Assembly (NCBI GenBank): GCA_943788875.1
Contig: CALSSA010000008.1
Coordinates: 115,743 to 179,742 of the forward strand
Source of the DNA: an uncultured Pseudomonadales bacterium
GTDB lineage: Bacteria; Pseudomonadota; Gammaproteobacteria; Pseudomonadales; Porticoccaceae
Length of the DNA: 64,000 bases
Direction: 5' to 3'
Position numbers and translations under genes: made by a program. Shown here one piece after another: positions 1 through 10,303 of the stretch; position 1 is the stretch's first letter, and each line of letters opens with the position of its first letter. The notes under the pieces were generated by a model. The model was not told the DNA's origin. It saw only the letters and a program-made list of their open reading frames with translations, and searched no databases.

Positions 1-1058
1 CTGGAGACATCTTCACACATTTTGGGGGCAACAATTTTTAGCATAGAGATATCTTCTCTGGCGCCATCGATGCCGTACTTGTCCATTTTTTCAGCGGCGG
101 CCAATACCAGTAGGCGGCACTGTTCGATATCACAGCGGCTGCGGGCGATCTCATGCTGCACGCTGGTCTTCTTACTGAGGGCTTCACCAAAGGCAACTCG
201 CTGCTGAGCGCGCTCGCACATTAGCTCTAGGCTGCGCTGGGCCATGCCCACAAACATCATGGCGTATTGAAAGCGGCCTGGCCCCAGCCGGCCCTGGGCG
301 ATTTCAAAGCCACGGCCTTCGCCTAGAATTAAATTTGTCACAGGCACACGCACATCGCTAAAGATCATATCGCCTTCGCCGCCAGGAGAATGGTATTCAC
401 CAAATACCTTGAGCGGGCGGGACATTTTGACCCCTGGCGTATCTGTGGGTACCAGAATGGTACTGTGCTGTTGGTGGCGCGGTGCGTCTGGATTGGATTT
501 ACCCATCACCAGCATAACTTTGCAGGCAGAACCAATCACATTGGTGGTCCACCATTTGCGGCCATTCAAAACATATTCATCGCCATCGCGCTCAATTTTA
601 AGCTCCATATTAGTGGCGTCCGAAGAGGCCACATCGGGCTCGGTCATAGCGTAGGCGGAGCGGATATCACCCGCTAACAGGGGCAACAACCATTGCTCTT
701 GCTGCTCTGGGGTGCCGTATTTGGCCAGCACTTCCATATTGCCGCGGTCTGGGGCATTACAGTTAAAAATTTGCTGGGCCCAGGCAGATCTGGACATGGT
801 TTCAAATAATGGCGCGATCTCCAAGTTGGTTAAACCGGGGCTCCAGGGTTTGTATTCTTCGGGCAGAAACAGGTTCCACAGGCCCTGCTTTTTAGCTTCG
901 TCTTTAAGGCCTTGGTACCAATCTGGGTACTGCCACAGATTGTTATGGTCGCCGGTAAACTGTTCGTAGTCATGCTCCCGCGGATAGATATGCTCTTCCA
1001 TAAACGCGGTTAGGCGATTATTTAAATCTTCTGCTCTTGGCGTTAATTCAAAACCCAT
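1..1058 (-). CDS. acyl-CoA dehydrogenase, C-terminus truncated by window edge
   Basis: Own translation of reverse strand from ATG at 1058: MGFELTPRAEDLNNRLTAFMEEHIYPREHDYEQ...AYAMTEPDVASSDATNMELKIERDGDEYVLNGRKWWTTN; acyl-CoA dehydrogenase motifs; open to window edge. Confidence 0.93.
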   Translation of the reverse strand, partial: MGFELTPRAEDLNNRLTAFMEEHIYPREHDYEQFTGDHNNLWQYPDWYQGLKDEAKKQGLWNLFLPEEYKPWSPGLTNLEIAPLFETMSRSAWAQQIFNCNAPDRGNMEVLAKYGTPEQQEQWLLPLLAGDIRSAYAMTEPDVASSDATNMELKIERDGDEYVLNGRKWWTTNVIGSACKVMLVMGKSNPDAPRHQQHSTILVPTDTPGVKMSRPLKVFGEYHSPGGEGDMIFSDVRVPVTNLILGEGRGFEIAQGRLGPGRFQYAMMFVGMAQRSLELMCERAQQRVAFGEALSKKTSVQHEIARSRCDIEQCRLLVLAAAEKMDKYGIDGAREDISMLKIVAPKMCEDVS

Positions 1059-1094
1059 TTTGCTCTCCTCTTAAATCAATGTTTTGTTAGCCTG

Positions 1095-1871
1095 TTAGAT
1101 AGTGCCGGTGATTTTGCGCATTAGTTTATTCATACCACCAATCCAGCGATCGTAGTTGGTGGTTTTGTTTTGCATATATTCCTTCACAATTGGGTGAGGC
1201 AATATTAAAAAGCTTTCGTTGCGCAGTTCTTCTACTACGGTGTCTGCCAGCTCTTCTGGCTCGATCATGCCGTTGTTGGCAGCTGCGGCCACGGCGTCGT
1301 TTTCAACGGCGGTCATGGCGGTGCGCACGGCTTGCGGGCACAACATGGATACACCAATGCCTTCATGTTTGTGATGAATGGCCAGCCATTCACCAAAGCC
1401 CACGGCGGCATGTTTGGTTACGCCATAGGCGGCGCCACCAATTTGATTGAGCAGGCCTGCGGCAGACGAGGTATTAAGGAAGTAGCCACTGCCCCGCTCA
1501 ACCATGCGTGGCACCAGATGGCGGGCAGCGTAAACATGGGACATTACATTGATATCCCAGATCGACTGCCACTGTTCGTTGGGCGAATGAATGCTCTCGC
1601 CATAGCCGACGCCGGCATTACAGCAAAACAGGTCGATGGGGCCTATATTGGCTTCGGTATCTTCGATAATTCGGGCGGTGTCTTCCTCTTTAGCTACGTC
1701 TGCCATCATGGCCACGCCGCCAATCATATCGGCGGTCTCTTGGGCATTGGCCAGATTAATATCAGCGCAGACAATTTGTTTGGCGCCTTCGCCGTGAAAA
1801 CGCACGGCGAGGGCTCGGCCTATGCCGCTGCCTGCGCCGGTGATCACGACTATTTTATCTTGCAGTTCCAT
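1095..1871 (-). CDS. short-chain dehydrogenase/reductase
   Basis: VVITGAGSGIGRA cofactor motif, NAGVG, YGVTKHA catalytic motif. Confidence 0.93.
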   Translation of the reverse strand: MELQDKIVVITGAGSGIGRALAVRFHGEGAKQIVCADINLANAQETADMIGGVAMMADVAKEEDTARIIEDTEANIGPIDLFCCNAGVGYGESIHSPNEQWQSIWDINVMSHVYAARHLVPRMVERGSGYFLNTSSAAGLLNQIGGAAYGVTKHAAVGFGEWLAIHHKHEGIGVSMLCPQAVRTAMTAVENDAVAAAANNGMIEPEELADTVVEELRNESFLILPHPIVKEYMQNKTTNYDRWIGGMNKLMRKITGTI

Positions 1872-1924
1872 ACTGTTCTCCGTAAACGCTTTCTAACTTG
1901 TAGTTTTTATCTGCGCTGTCTGGC

Positions 1925-3034
1925 TTAGACTAACTCGCCCAGATGTTCTTTGCGGAAGGGCTTGAGATCGTCCATTCGCTTGGCTTCTACCAGATTGACC
2001 CAGTCCGGATTTGAAATCAGCGCGCGGCCCACGGCCACTAGGTCAAATTCATCTTGGTCGAGGCGATGCAATAAGGTATCTAGGCTGGCTGGGTCCGCTT
2101 CTTTAAAATGGGCTTCACCGGGCTTGGGGGTAAAGTCTGCATCCAGACCGACACTGCCCACGGTGATGGCGGGCTTGCCAGTAATCTTCTGGGTCCAGCC
2201 TGCAAGGTTAAGCTCACTGCCTTCAAATTCTGGCTCCCAGAAGCGTCTCTGTGAGCAGTGGAAGATATCTACTCCCGCCTCTGACAGCGGCATTAGAAAG
2301 CGTTCTAGTTCTTCTGGTGTGACCGCTAGGCGTGCGGTGTAGTCCTGCTGCTTCCACTGCGACCAGCGCAAAATAATCGGGTAGTCTGGGCCAACGGCGG
2401 CGCGCACGGCTTTAATGATTTCTAGGGCAAAGCGGCCGCGATTTTCTATAGAGCCTGCATAATGATCATCCCGCTGGTTGGTGCCTTCCCAGAAAAACTG
2501 GTCTATCAGGTACCCATGGGCACCGTGAAGTTCCACCGCATCACAGCCAATAGATTTGGCGTCGGCAGCTGCCTGAGCAAAGGCGGCAACCACATCGTCT
2601 ATATCTTGCTGGGTCATAATATGGCGATTGACCTTGCCCGGTACATTCATGCCCGAGGGGCCGTAGCCCGGCACATCACCTTCAGGCATGGTGCCCGCTT
2701 TACGCACTGCGCCTACATGCCAGAGCTGAGGGGCTATTTTACCCCCTGCAGCATGCACGGCGTCGATCACTTTTTTCCAGCCAGCTAGGCGCGCTTCACC
2801 ATGAAAATAAGGCACACCTGGATAGCCGCTGGCACCCTTATGGCCGACACAGGTGCCTTCGGTAATCACCAGACCCACACCACCTTCGGCGCGGCGGCGG
2901 TAGTAGTCGACTACATTGTCACCGGGAATATTGTCATTGGGCGAGAAATTGCGAGTCATGGGTGCCATGACAATGCGGTTTTTTAACTGTAGGTTGCCCA
3001 GTTGGAATGGTTGGAATAAGGCGTTATCGGTCAT
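1925..3034 (-). CDS. NADH:flavin oxidoreductase, old yellow enzyme family
   Basis: FQPFQLGNLQLKNRIVMAPMTRN, AVELHGAHGYLIDQFF, VAVGRALISNPDW motifs. Confidence 0.93.
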   Translation of the reverse strand: MTDNALFQPFQLGNLQLKNRIVMAPMTRNFSPNDNIPGDNVVDYYRRRAEGGVGLVITEGTCVGHKGASGYPGVPYFHGEARLAGWKKVIDAVHAAGGKIAPQLWHVGAVRKAGTMPEGDVPGYGPSGMNVPGKVNRHIMTQQDIDDVVAAFAQAAADAKSIGCDAVELHGAHGYLIDQFFWEGTNQRDDHYAGSIENRGRFALEIIKAVRAAVGPDYPIILRWSQWKQQDYTARLAVTPEELERFLMPLSEAGVDIFHCSQRRFWEPEFEGSELNLAGWTQKITGKPAITVGSVGLDADFTPKPGEAHFKEADPASLDTLLHRLDQDEFDLVAVGRALISNPDWVNLVEAKRMDDLKPFRKEHLGELV

Positions 3035-3053
3035 ATTGGTCTCTGTGTTTTTA

Positions 3054-3698
3054 TTATAAGAATAGGATTTGGATTAAGGCGGCAATTAAGGCGAGCCCCA
3101 TGGCCACTAATACCCGCGGCGAGCCGATCAGTAAACTGGTGGTGGCGGGAAAGGCGAAGGTCTTTTCCAGCGAGGCCAGTTTATCTGCATGGTGGTCACT
3201 GCCAATCGTGGCCAGTAATACCTCGGCCAGATCGCGGCGGCTGCGATAGCGAACAATGCCTGTTGAGGTCCAGTTATCTGCCTGCTCGCAGTGCAGGTTT
3301 TCAATATTTTTTGCCTTGGCATTAGCGATAAAAAAGGGATGCCCTGCGCGCTTCAACATGCCTGCCATAAAAATTTTGCTGTAGCTCTGCAATAACTTGG
3401 CTGACTCTCGCTTGGGTGACTTCAGTTCGAGCAGGTTGATCATAAACCATTCGCGGCCATCGTCTTTGGCCAAAAAATGGCGCAGAATTGCCAACTGTTC
3501 AGTAGACAACCCAAGCGCTTCAAAACGCTGCATATAATGCTCTACTTCTGTTTCGGATAGTTTGCCCTTGAGGCCCACATACCAGGCCCAAAATACGGCA
3601 TAGATAAGTGCGACCGCACCCCAGATAATGGTTGCTGTTATCACTGAGAATCCCCTTCTAGCTGCTGATTTATACTTTTTGTTAATATTGACAGCCAT
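3054..3698 (-). CDS. hypothetical membrane protein, one TM segment at each end
   Basis: 214 aa ORF with hydrophobic segments near N- and C-termini; central stretch resembles DUF1330/EthD-like small domains (weak). Confidence 0.6.
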   Translation of the reverse strand: MAVNINKKYKSAARRGFSVITATIIWGAVALIYAVFWAWYVGLKGKLSETEVEHYMQRFEALGLSTEQLAILRHFLAKDDGREWFMINLLELKSPKRESAKLLQSYSKIFMAGMLKRAGHPFFIANAKAKNIENLHCEQADNWTSTGIVRYRSRRDLAEVLLATIGSDHHADKLASLEKTFAFPATTSLLIGSPRVLVAMGLALIAALIQILFL

Positions 3699-3809
3699 TA
3701 TGCCACTAGTTTACTGTGACTCCAAATTTCACCGGCTTACTATGCCCTTTTGAGCCTAACTTTGTTGCACTAACCTCGGATGCCGAGTCACAGATAAGTA
3801 GGTAGTACT

Positions 3810-4457
3810 ATGTCTAAAGCTACTCAATCAGCAGCTAAACAAGCCCAACTGGGTGACCCATCTCTAGAATACAACTGGATTGAGACTGGCGACCAGCGAG
3901 CTGGGGAAATTATGGAGCTGGCCACGCGCAATGTCTGGTTGAGCCATAAGCCTTTGACTAGGGAGCAATACGAGGCACTAAAACTACCAGAGGGCTTTAT
4001 AAAGTCTGGTATTGGGTGCGCATCAATGGACCTGGCGTATTTTCGACGCTCTCCAAATGCAAAACAGGACGGACCCCTGGATACCATGGAAGTTGATGGC
4101 CGCCTATTTGTGCGGGTTGCCCGCCCAGGTCAGATCGAAAGCACTCAAGATGGCAAGGCCTACGATGGCTTGATGATTATGCATGTGGACAAGCACCACA
4201 GCCTGCTTTTTAAAGCGGGGCGCACCATTGAGGTAATGAGTTTTGCCGATGGTAGAGACTATGTGCCCGTGATGCATGATTCAGCCATAGGTATACCCGG
4301 AGCTTCGAGAGATAATAAACGACAGCTGCCAGAAGGCTGGACTGTGCGGGAGATTCAACTCAAGCATGACTTATTGGTGCACCTACCCACACCTACAAGA
4401 GCAGCATTCTTTTTGAGCGCCGAGTCTTTTCAGGGGCCCGTCACGTTAAACCTGTAA
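3810..4457 (+). CDS. conserved hypothetical protein
   Basis: 215 aa ORF, ATG start, no recognised domain. Confidence 0.6.
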   Translation: MSKATQSAAKQAQLGDPSLEYNWIETGDQRAGEIMELATRNVWLSHKPLTREQYEALKLPEGFIKSGIGCASMDLAYFRRSPNAKQDGPLDTMEVDGRLFVRVARPGQIESTQDGKAYDGLMIMHVDKHHSLLFKAGRTIEVMSFADGRDYVPVMHDSAIGIPGASRDNKRQLPEGWTVREIQLKHDLLVHLPTPTRAAFFLSAESFQGPVTLNL

Positions 4458-4477
4458 ATGAGCAACCAGATGACGAA

Positions 4478-4792
4478 TTAGCCCCGTGGCGGTAATCCGT
4501 GCACCATGGTCAGGAATTCCATCTGAGTCCCGGCGCGGCGGAATGCACTCAGTTCTTGATATTCTGCGTCAGCCCACCATTGGTTGGCGACCTCTTCAGA
4601 GGGAAAGCTAAAGATAATGATGCGGCCCTCGCGGGGAGATTCACCTTCTAGGGTAATAGGATTGTCATCAAAGGTTAAAAAGCTACCACCGTATTTTTTC
4701 AGGATCGGGAAAAATCCTTTTTCGTATTTGCGGTATTCATCTGCGTCGGTGACGTTTAAATTGACGACCATATAAACTGGTATATCTGACAT
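4478..4792 (-). CDS. DUF1330-family protein
   Basis: MSDIPVYMVVNLNVTDADEYRKYEKGFFPILKKYGGSFL; start set at 4792 because the longer ORF runs into the dehalogenase relic. Confidence 0.8.
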   Translation of the reverse strand: MSDIPVYMVVNLNVTDADEYRKYEKGFFPILKKYGGSFLTFDDNPITLEGESPREGRIIIFSFPSEEVANQWWADAEYQELSAFRRAGTQMEFLTMVHGLPPRG

Positions 4793-4823
4793 GCTTGCTC
4801 TCCCCTTGAAATTTTTGATCATG

Positions 4824-5145
4824 CTAAAGGCTCTTGCACCAACCTGCAATGGCAAAACCAATATCCACTGGCGAATCCTCTTAAATAAAATGGCTGCCCG
4901 CCACGGTGACGTCGGTTTGATTGGGCCAGCTACGGCAAAATTCCCGAGGCGTGCCAGTGAGCATTGAGCCGGGCTCGGCATTAATAAACAGTTTGGGTAT
5001 TGAGTTGCCGGCCATCCACTGCCCCATAACTCTCGACCAATGCTACCATGGGAGCGGGTTCTCCCTCACCCTCTTCGATATAGGCGATCTGCTTACCCAT
5101 GACCGGCTGGACTTTCTTTTTATACTGCATTGCCCCTGAAATCAT
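4824..5145 (-). pseudogene. haloalkane dehalogenase relic (internal deletion, frameshift, nonsense codon)
   Basis: N-term MISGAMQYKKKVQPVMGKQIAYIEEGEG; after frame change [54 protein letters not shown], the C-terminal hallmark of LinB/DhaA-type dehalogenases; middle with catalytic core absent. Confidence 0.85.
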
Positions 5146-5262
5146 ATTAACTCCGATATACTGAGTATCATTGCTACTGGTTTTATAATGGCATTTGAAG
5201 TGCCATAATAATTTAGCAGATTAGAATTATAATAATTATTACATAATAAGCAGGGGAAACTG

Positions 5263-7071
5263 ATGAGTAAGATCGTGGAATTTTTTAGAGTGCTATGGAA
5301 TTTTTTCCAAGCCGCACCCACTTTAATCTTCTTTAAGCCTCCTGCAGATGACACCAAAACATCCCTCGGTCTGATGTTTCAAAATACTGCCGCCAAGTAT
5401 CCCAACAAATCCGCGATTGTCTGCGGCGATTCTGAGCTCACCTGGAGTCAGTTTAATGCCCTGACCAACCAGTATGCCCACAGTCTTAAAAACCAAGGAG
5501 TCGCTCGCGGTGACTGTGTGGCGGTCCTCATTGAAAACCGCACTGAGTTGCTGTGCAGTATTTTTGCGCTGGCTAAAATTGGCGCAACTGCTGGCATGGT
5601 AAATACAGGTCTGATCGAGCGGCCACTGGCTCATTGCATTAGCATAGTCGAGTCAACAAAATGTCTGGTGGGGCAAGAACTGCTGGCCTCAATAGCTGGG
5701 GTTAAAGGTGATCTGGCGCTGCAAGACAAGGATTATCTATGGGTAGCTGACCCCCTGGAAAGTGTAGCAGCGCCCGACTGGGCAACGGACTTCAGTGCCA
5801 CATTGGCAGATATGCCAACCGATAATCTGCCAGAGACCGAGGATATTATTGCTGGCGAGATCGCTCTGTATATCTTTACCTCTGGCACCACGGGCCTGCC
5901 CAAACCCGCCGTTATCTATCACCGTAAAATTATGTCTGCGGCCAAGCCCTACTCCACCGTGGGCTTTCATGCCAAGCCTTCAGACCGCATGTATATCTGC
6001 CTGCCACTTTACCATGCCACGGGTTTTTTGCTGGGCATTGGCAGCTGCCTGTACTCTGGTGCCTCTATGTTTGTGCGCCGCCGCTTTTCAGCTACTCAGT
6101 TCTGGCCGGAGGTACAAAAGCACCAGACCACCTTGTTTGTGTATGTTGGTGAACTGTGCCGCTATCTGGCCATGGCTCCAGAATGCCCGGATGAGAAAAA
6201 TAATCCGCTAAAAACTATGCTGGGCAATGGTTTGCGGCCCGATATCTGGGATACCTTTCGCAATCGCTTTGGCGTCAAGCGCATTACCGAAATCTATGGC
6301 TCCAGCGAAGGCAATGTCTCATTCCTCAATATTCTTAACAAAGAGTCTACGATCGGAACCGGTTCTGTGGTGGTAATGCTGGTGAAATACGATATCGAAA
6401 ACGACGAAATCGTGCTGGATGATAATGGCCAGGTGATTGAAGTAGAGGAAGGTGAAGCTGGCCTGATGCTAGGCCAGATTGATGATCGCTATAAGTTTGA
6501 TGGCTACAAAAATGCCGATGCCACCAATGACAAAATATTGACCGATCTGCGTGAACCCGGCGATCGCTGGTTTAATACCGGTGACCTGATCCGCAAGATT
6601 GATGTGGGCTTTTCTATGGGCCTGCCCCATTACCAGTTTGTGGATCGTGTGGGTGATACCTTCCGCTGGCGAGCAGAAAATGTCTCGACCAATGAGGTGG
6701 GCGAGATTCTTAATACCTGTGACCAGATTGAGATCAGCAATGTCTACGGTGTGGATATTCCGGGTGCCGAGGGTAAAGCCGGCATGGCCGCTGTCACACT
6801 TATCCCCGGGCAGCAATTTAATGCCGCGGCGTTTACTGATTTTGTTGACCGCGAGTTGCCCGCTTTCGCCCGCCCCGTGTTTGTGCGTATTGAACAGGAA
6901 CAGGATACCACTGGTACTTTTAAGTTGTTTAAAGGAAAACTAAAGCAGCAGGCCTACCATCTGGATCAGGTGGATGAGCCTATCTATGTACGCCAGCCAA
7001 AATCCAAGCAATACGAACTGCTGGATCAAGGATTTTATCAACAGCTAATCAATGGCAATGCCGGATACTAG
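5263..7071 (+). CDS. long-chain acyl-CoA synthetase (FATP-like AMP-binding enzyme)
   Basis: YIFTSGTTGLPKPAV, EIYGSSEGN, GDRWFNTGDL motifs. Confidence 0.9.
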   Translation: MSKIVEFFRVLWNFFQAAPTLIFFKPPADDTKTSLGLMFQNTAAKYPNKSAIVCGDSELTWSQFNALTNQYAHSLKNQGVARGDCVAVLIENRTELLCSIFALAKIGATAGMVNTGLIERPLAHCISIVESTKCLVGQELLASIAGVKGDLALQDKDYLWVADPLESVAAPDWATDFSATLADMPTDNLPETEDIIAGEIALYIFTSGTTGLPKPAVIYHRKIMSAAKPYSTVGFHAKPSDRMYICLPLYHATGFLLGIGSCLYSGASMFVRRRFSATQFWPEVQKHQTTLFVYVGELCRYLAMAPECPDEKNNPLKTMLGNGLRPDIWDTFRNRFGVKRITEIYGSSEGNVSFLNILNKESTIGTGSVVVMLVKYDIENDEIVLDDNGQVIEVEEGEAGLMLGQIDDRYKFDGYKNADATNDKILTDLREPGDRWFNTGDLIRKIDVGFSMGLPHYQFVDRVGDTFRWRAENVSTNEVGEILNTCDQIEISNVYGVDIPGAEGKAGMAAVTLIPGQQFNAAAFTDFVDRELPAFARPVFVRIEQEQDTTGTFKLFKGKLKQQAYHLDQVDEPIYVRQPKSKQYELLDQGFYQQLINGNAGY

Positions 7072-7077
7072 AAAGCT

Positions 7078-7764
7078 ATGGCAACAATGAATTTACAACT
7101 TCAGAATGACGTCCATATTCTGACCCTGACCAATGCAGATAATGGCGGTGACAATCGCCTTACCACAGAGATCGTCGGTGAATATCTCGCCGCACTGGAT
7201 ACTGTTGAACAGCATCAAGGGAACACGGCCCTGCTGCTAACCTGTGAACATGAAAAAACCTTTTCTACAGGTATAAATCTGGATTGGATGATGCAACTGG
7301 ATGATACAGACCGCCGTAAATTTGCAACCGCTTTTGAAACATTGCTGTGCCGCTTTGCATTGCTTAATGCCCCTACTGTTGTCTGTATCAATGGTAATGC
7401 CTATGCCGGCGGCGCTATTTTAGCCTGTGCTGCTGACTATCGATTGATGCGCTCTGATCGTGGCCGTTTCTGCTTCCCGGAAGTGAATATAAAAATTCCC
7501 TTTACGCCTGTCACCAGTGATATAGGCCAGCTATTGCCCAACCAACTGGCAGTGAAAAACATGATGCTCACTGGTGTTGCCCACATAGGGCAGGAATGTG
7601 CCGAGTTGCAGATTGTCGATGCTATTTATCCCGCGGAGACATTGCAGGAAAAGGCCTTTGAACTGGCCAAAACACTAGCGGGCAAAGATCGTTATAGCTA
7701 CGTCACTATTCGCAATTTACTGCGCCCCACTATTGTGGCTCATTTAAAAAATCTAACTCAATAA
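7078..7764 (+). CDS. enoyl-CoA hydratase/isomerase family protein
   Basis: FSTGINLDWM, INGNAYAGGAILACAADYRLM crotonase motifs. Confidence 0.9.
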   Translation: MATMNLQLQNDVHILTLTNADNGGDNRLTTEIVGEYLAALDTVEQHQGNTALLLTCEHEKTFSTGINLDWMMQLDDTDRRKFATAFETLLCRFALLNAPTVVCINGNAYAGGAILACAADYRLMRSDRGRFCFPEVNIKIPFTPVTSDIGQLLPNQLAVKNMMLTGVAHIGQECAELQIVDAIYPAETLQEKAFELAKTLAGKDRYSYVTIRNLLRPTIVAHLKNLTQ

Positions 7765-7782
7765 ATCTATTCGGAGAAAACC

Positions 7783-8547
7783 ATGGCTACCAATCTATTT
7801 GATCTCACTGGCAAAGTCGCCCTAGTCACAGGCGCCAGCCGCGGCATCGGCGAATCCATCGCCAAATTGCTCGCCGAGCAAGGTGCCCATGTGATTGTGT
7901 CCAGCCGCAAGATTGATGGCTGCCAAACTGTGGCCGATGCTATTACCGCCGCTGGCGGCAGTGCTGAGGCGCTGGCCTGTCATGTGGGTAATATGGGCGA
8001 TATTGAAAACTGTTTTGCCCAGATTAAGCAGATGCATGGCAAGCTCGATATTCTTATTAATAATGCGGCTACCAACCCCTATTTTGGGCATATTCTAGAT
8101 ACAGATCTGGGGGCCTATACCAAGACGGTGGATGTGAATATTCGCGGCTATTTCTTTATGTCGATTGAAGCGGGCAAGATGATGCGCGAGAACGGCGGTG
8201 GTTCTATTGTCAATACAGCGTCGATTAATGGTTTGCAGCCCGGGCCTATGCAGGGTATCTACTCTATTACCAAGGCTGCGGTGATCAATATGACGAAATC
8301 CTTTGCCAAAGAATGTGGCGGCTTGGGTATTCGAGTGAATGCGCTACTGCCGGGCATGACCAAGACTCAGTTTGCCGGCGCGCTATTTAGCGATGAGAAA
8401 ATTTATAAACAGGCTATTGCCACAATTCCGATGCACCGCCATGCCGAGCCAGATGAGATGGCGGGTACTGTGCTTTATTTGGTGTCGAATGCAGGTAGTT
8501 ACACCAATGGAGAGTGCATTGTCGTGGATGGTGGCTTAACGGTTTAG
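7783..8547 (+). CDS. short-chain dehydrogenase/reductase
   Basis: ALVTGASRGIGE, NNAATNP, YSITKAA, C-terminal VDGGLTV. Confidence 0.94.
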   Translation: MATNLFDLTGKVALVTGASRGIGESIAKLLAEQGAHVIVSSRKIDGCQTVADAITAAGGSAEALACHVGNMGDIENCFAQIKQMHGKLDILINNAATNPYFGHILDTDLGAYTKTVDVNIRGYFFMSIEAGKMMRENGGGSIVNTASINGLQPGPMQGIYSITKAAVINMTKSFAKECGGLGIRVNALLPGMTKTQFAGALFSDEKIYKQAIATIPMHRHAEPDEMAGTVLYLVSNAGSYTNGECIVVDGGLTV

Positions 8548-8564
8548 CGACCTGCCTCTGATAC

Positions 8565-8595
8565 AAAAAAGCACAGCTCAGGCTGTGCTTTTTTA
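8565..8595. terminator. bidirectional rho-independent terminator
   Basis: aaaaaagcacagc-tcag-gctgtgctttttt hairpin between convergent genes. Confidence 0.85.
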
Positions 8596-8614
8596 TAGCC
8601 AAAAGATTGGACCA

Positions 8615-10303
8615 TTAGTTTGGCCAATAAATAAACTCATCGCCTTCTTCGAAGGGCTCATTACTGGTCTTATCAATCAGTTGCGGCGAATTAAATACAC
8701 TGGGCCACAGTGGCTCTGCCTGCTCAGCATTATGAGCGGCCAACAATCCCTCTAACTCAGCTACCTTATCCAGATTATCTGTCGCCAAGTTGACCTGCTC
8801 GGTGGGATCCATCGCCAGATTAAATAACCATTTTGCCTTGGCTGCTGGCTGGGGCAAATGGGGCTGCTCGGCACGGATTAACTTCCACCCCTTATGCAGA
8901 ACTGTCTGCTGATGGCCCTCACGCCAAAATAACGTTTGGTGGGGCACTCCCTCAATGTCATTGCGAATATAGGGCAGTAAATCTACACCATCTATTTTGC
9001 GATCCTGAGGTAACTGGGCGCCAGCTGCCGCGGCAATGGTGCTGTAGATATCATTGTGGTGAATTGGGGCTTCCATGATGCTTCCGGCGTTTATCTGGGC
9101 TGGCCACTTGGCCATAAAGGGCACATGGGTACCGCCCTCAAAATGATTGAGCTTCCAACCGCGATAGGGTTTATTGACATCGGGCAAGCCTATATAGCCG
9201 GCCCCGCCGTTATCGCTGGTAAAAATAATTAATGTGTTGTCACTTAGCCCATTATCTTCCAGCGCTTGAGTTACTCGCTGCACACTGCGATCTACGGCGC
9301 GGATCATCGCTGAGTACACGCGCAATCTATGATCTTTGATATGGCTGAGTGCCTCGTAATCCTCGCGGCTGGCCTGCAGAGGATTGTGAATACCCCAGTG
9401 AGCCAGATATAAAAAGAAGGGTCGATGGCGATTGTGCTCGATCACCTTCACGGCTTCGTCGGTGTAATAGTCGGTCACATATCCCCGTGGCTTAAATTGC
9501 TCATTGGGCTCACCCATGCCATTAAAGTTGACCGAGTAACGGCCCGTAGCCCACACCATGCGATCAATGCGGTCGTCACTCACCTTGGCATTCACTACCT
9601 GAGGATGGTCTTCTGGTAAATACAGGCCGCCTTTAAGGTATAAGCTATCATCAAAACCCTGCTTTAGCGGCACCATGTCTCCGACGGAACCCAGATGCCA
9701 TTTACCTATATGGGCGCTGTAATAGCCCTGCTGCTTGAGCAATTCGGCAATAGTGACCTCTGAGTTGGGCATGCCCAATTCACCCATAGGTTTCATATTT
9801 TTGGCGTTTTCAGGGTCCAACAATTGGGGGACTGACGACGGATTCAATTCATCCATCCAGCGAAAAATGGTCACCCCGGCTTTGAAAAATGGGGTAAATT
9901 CAAAACCAAATCTAGTGGCGTAGCGGCCGGTCATTATCGAGGCACGAGACGGCGCACAGACTGCATTGGCGGCATAACCATTGGTAAAGGCCACGCCCTG
10001 CTCGGCCAAGGCATCAATATTGGGGGTTTGCAATGTGCCATCGCCGGCACCGCCGTTGTACAGGGAAATATCATTAAAACCCATATCGTCGGTAACAATG
10101 AGTATGATATTTGGCGGCCTCTCAGCTGGTGTGGCCGCTGCCACATCTGGTCCGATAGACCAGTTGATGGGGCGATTGTCTGCAATGGGGCTGGTTAATT
10201 CTAGGAGTTTTGGTGCTCCCCAAACCAACAGCTCAACACGGTTTTGCCAGCCGGTGAAACCAGCAATAGCCAATAGAACGATAACCGCGAATAGTTTTTT
10301 CAC
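8615..10303 (-). CDS. sulfatase (arylsulfatase family), N-terminal membrane anchor/signal
   Basis: NIILIVTDDMGFND, CAPSRASIMTGR formylglycine-type site, HIGKWHLG; GTG start. Confidence 0.93.
   Translation of the reverse strand: MKKLFAVIVLLAIAGFTGWQNRVELLVWGAPKLLELTSPIADNRPINWSIGPDVAAATPAERPPNIILIVTDDMGFNDISLYNGGAGDGTLQTPNIDALAEQGVAFTNGYAANAVCAPSRASIMTGRYATRFGFEFTPFFKAGVTIFRWMDELNPSSVPQLLDPENAKNMKPMGELGMPNSEVTIAELLKQQGYYSAHIGKWHLGSVGDMVPLKQGFDDSLYLKGGLYLPEDHPQVVNAKVSDDRIDRMVWATGRYSVNFNGMGEPNEQFKPRGYVTDYYTDEAVKVIEHNRHRPFFLYLAHWGIHNPLQASREDYEALSHIKDHRLRVYSAMIRAVDRSVQRVTQALEDNGLSDNTLIIFTSDNGGAGYIGLPDVNKPYRGWKLNHFEGGTHVPFMAKWPAQINAGSIMEAPIHHNDIYSTIAAAAGAQLPQDRKIDGVDLLPYIRNDIEGVPHQTLFWREGHQQTVLHKGWKLIRAEQPHLPQPAAKAKWLFNLAMDPTEQVNLATDNLDKVAELEGLLAAHNAEQAEPLWPSVFNSPQLIDKTSNEPFEEGDEFIYWPN

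Noticed and set aside
1332-1928. 198-aa + strand ORF
   Set aside because: Antisense to a convincing SDR gene; no recognisable domain.
4478-4981. 167-aa version of the DUF1330 ORF
   Set aside because: Its N-terminal extension is out-of-frame reading of the dehalogenase relic; true start placed at 4792.
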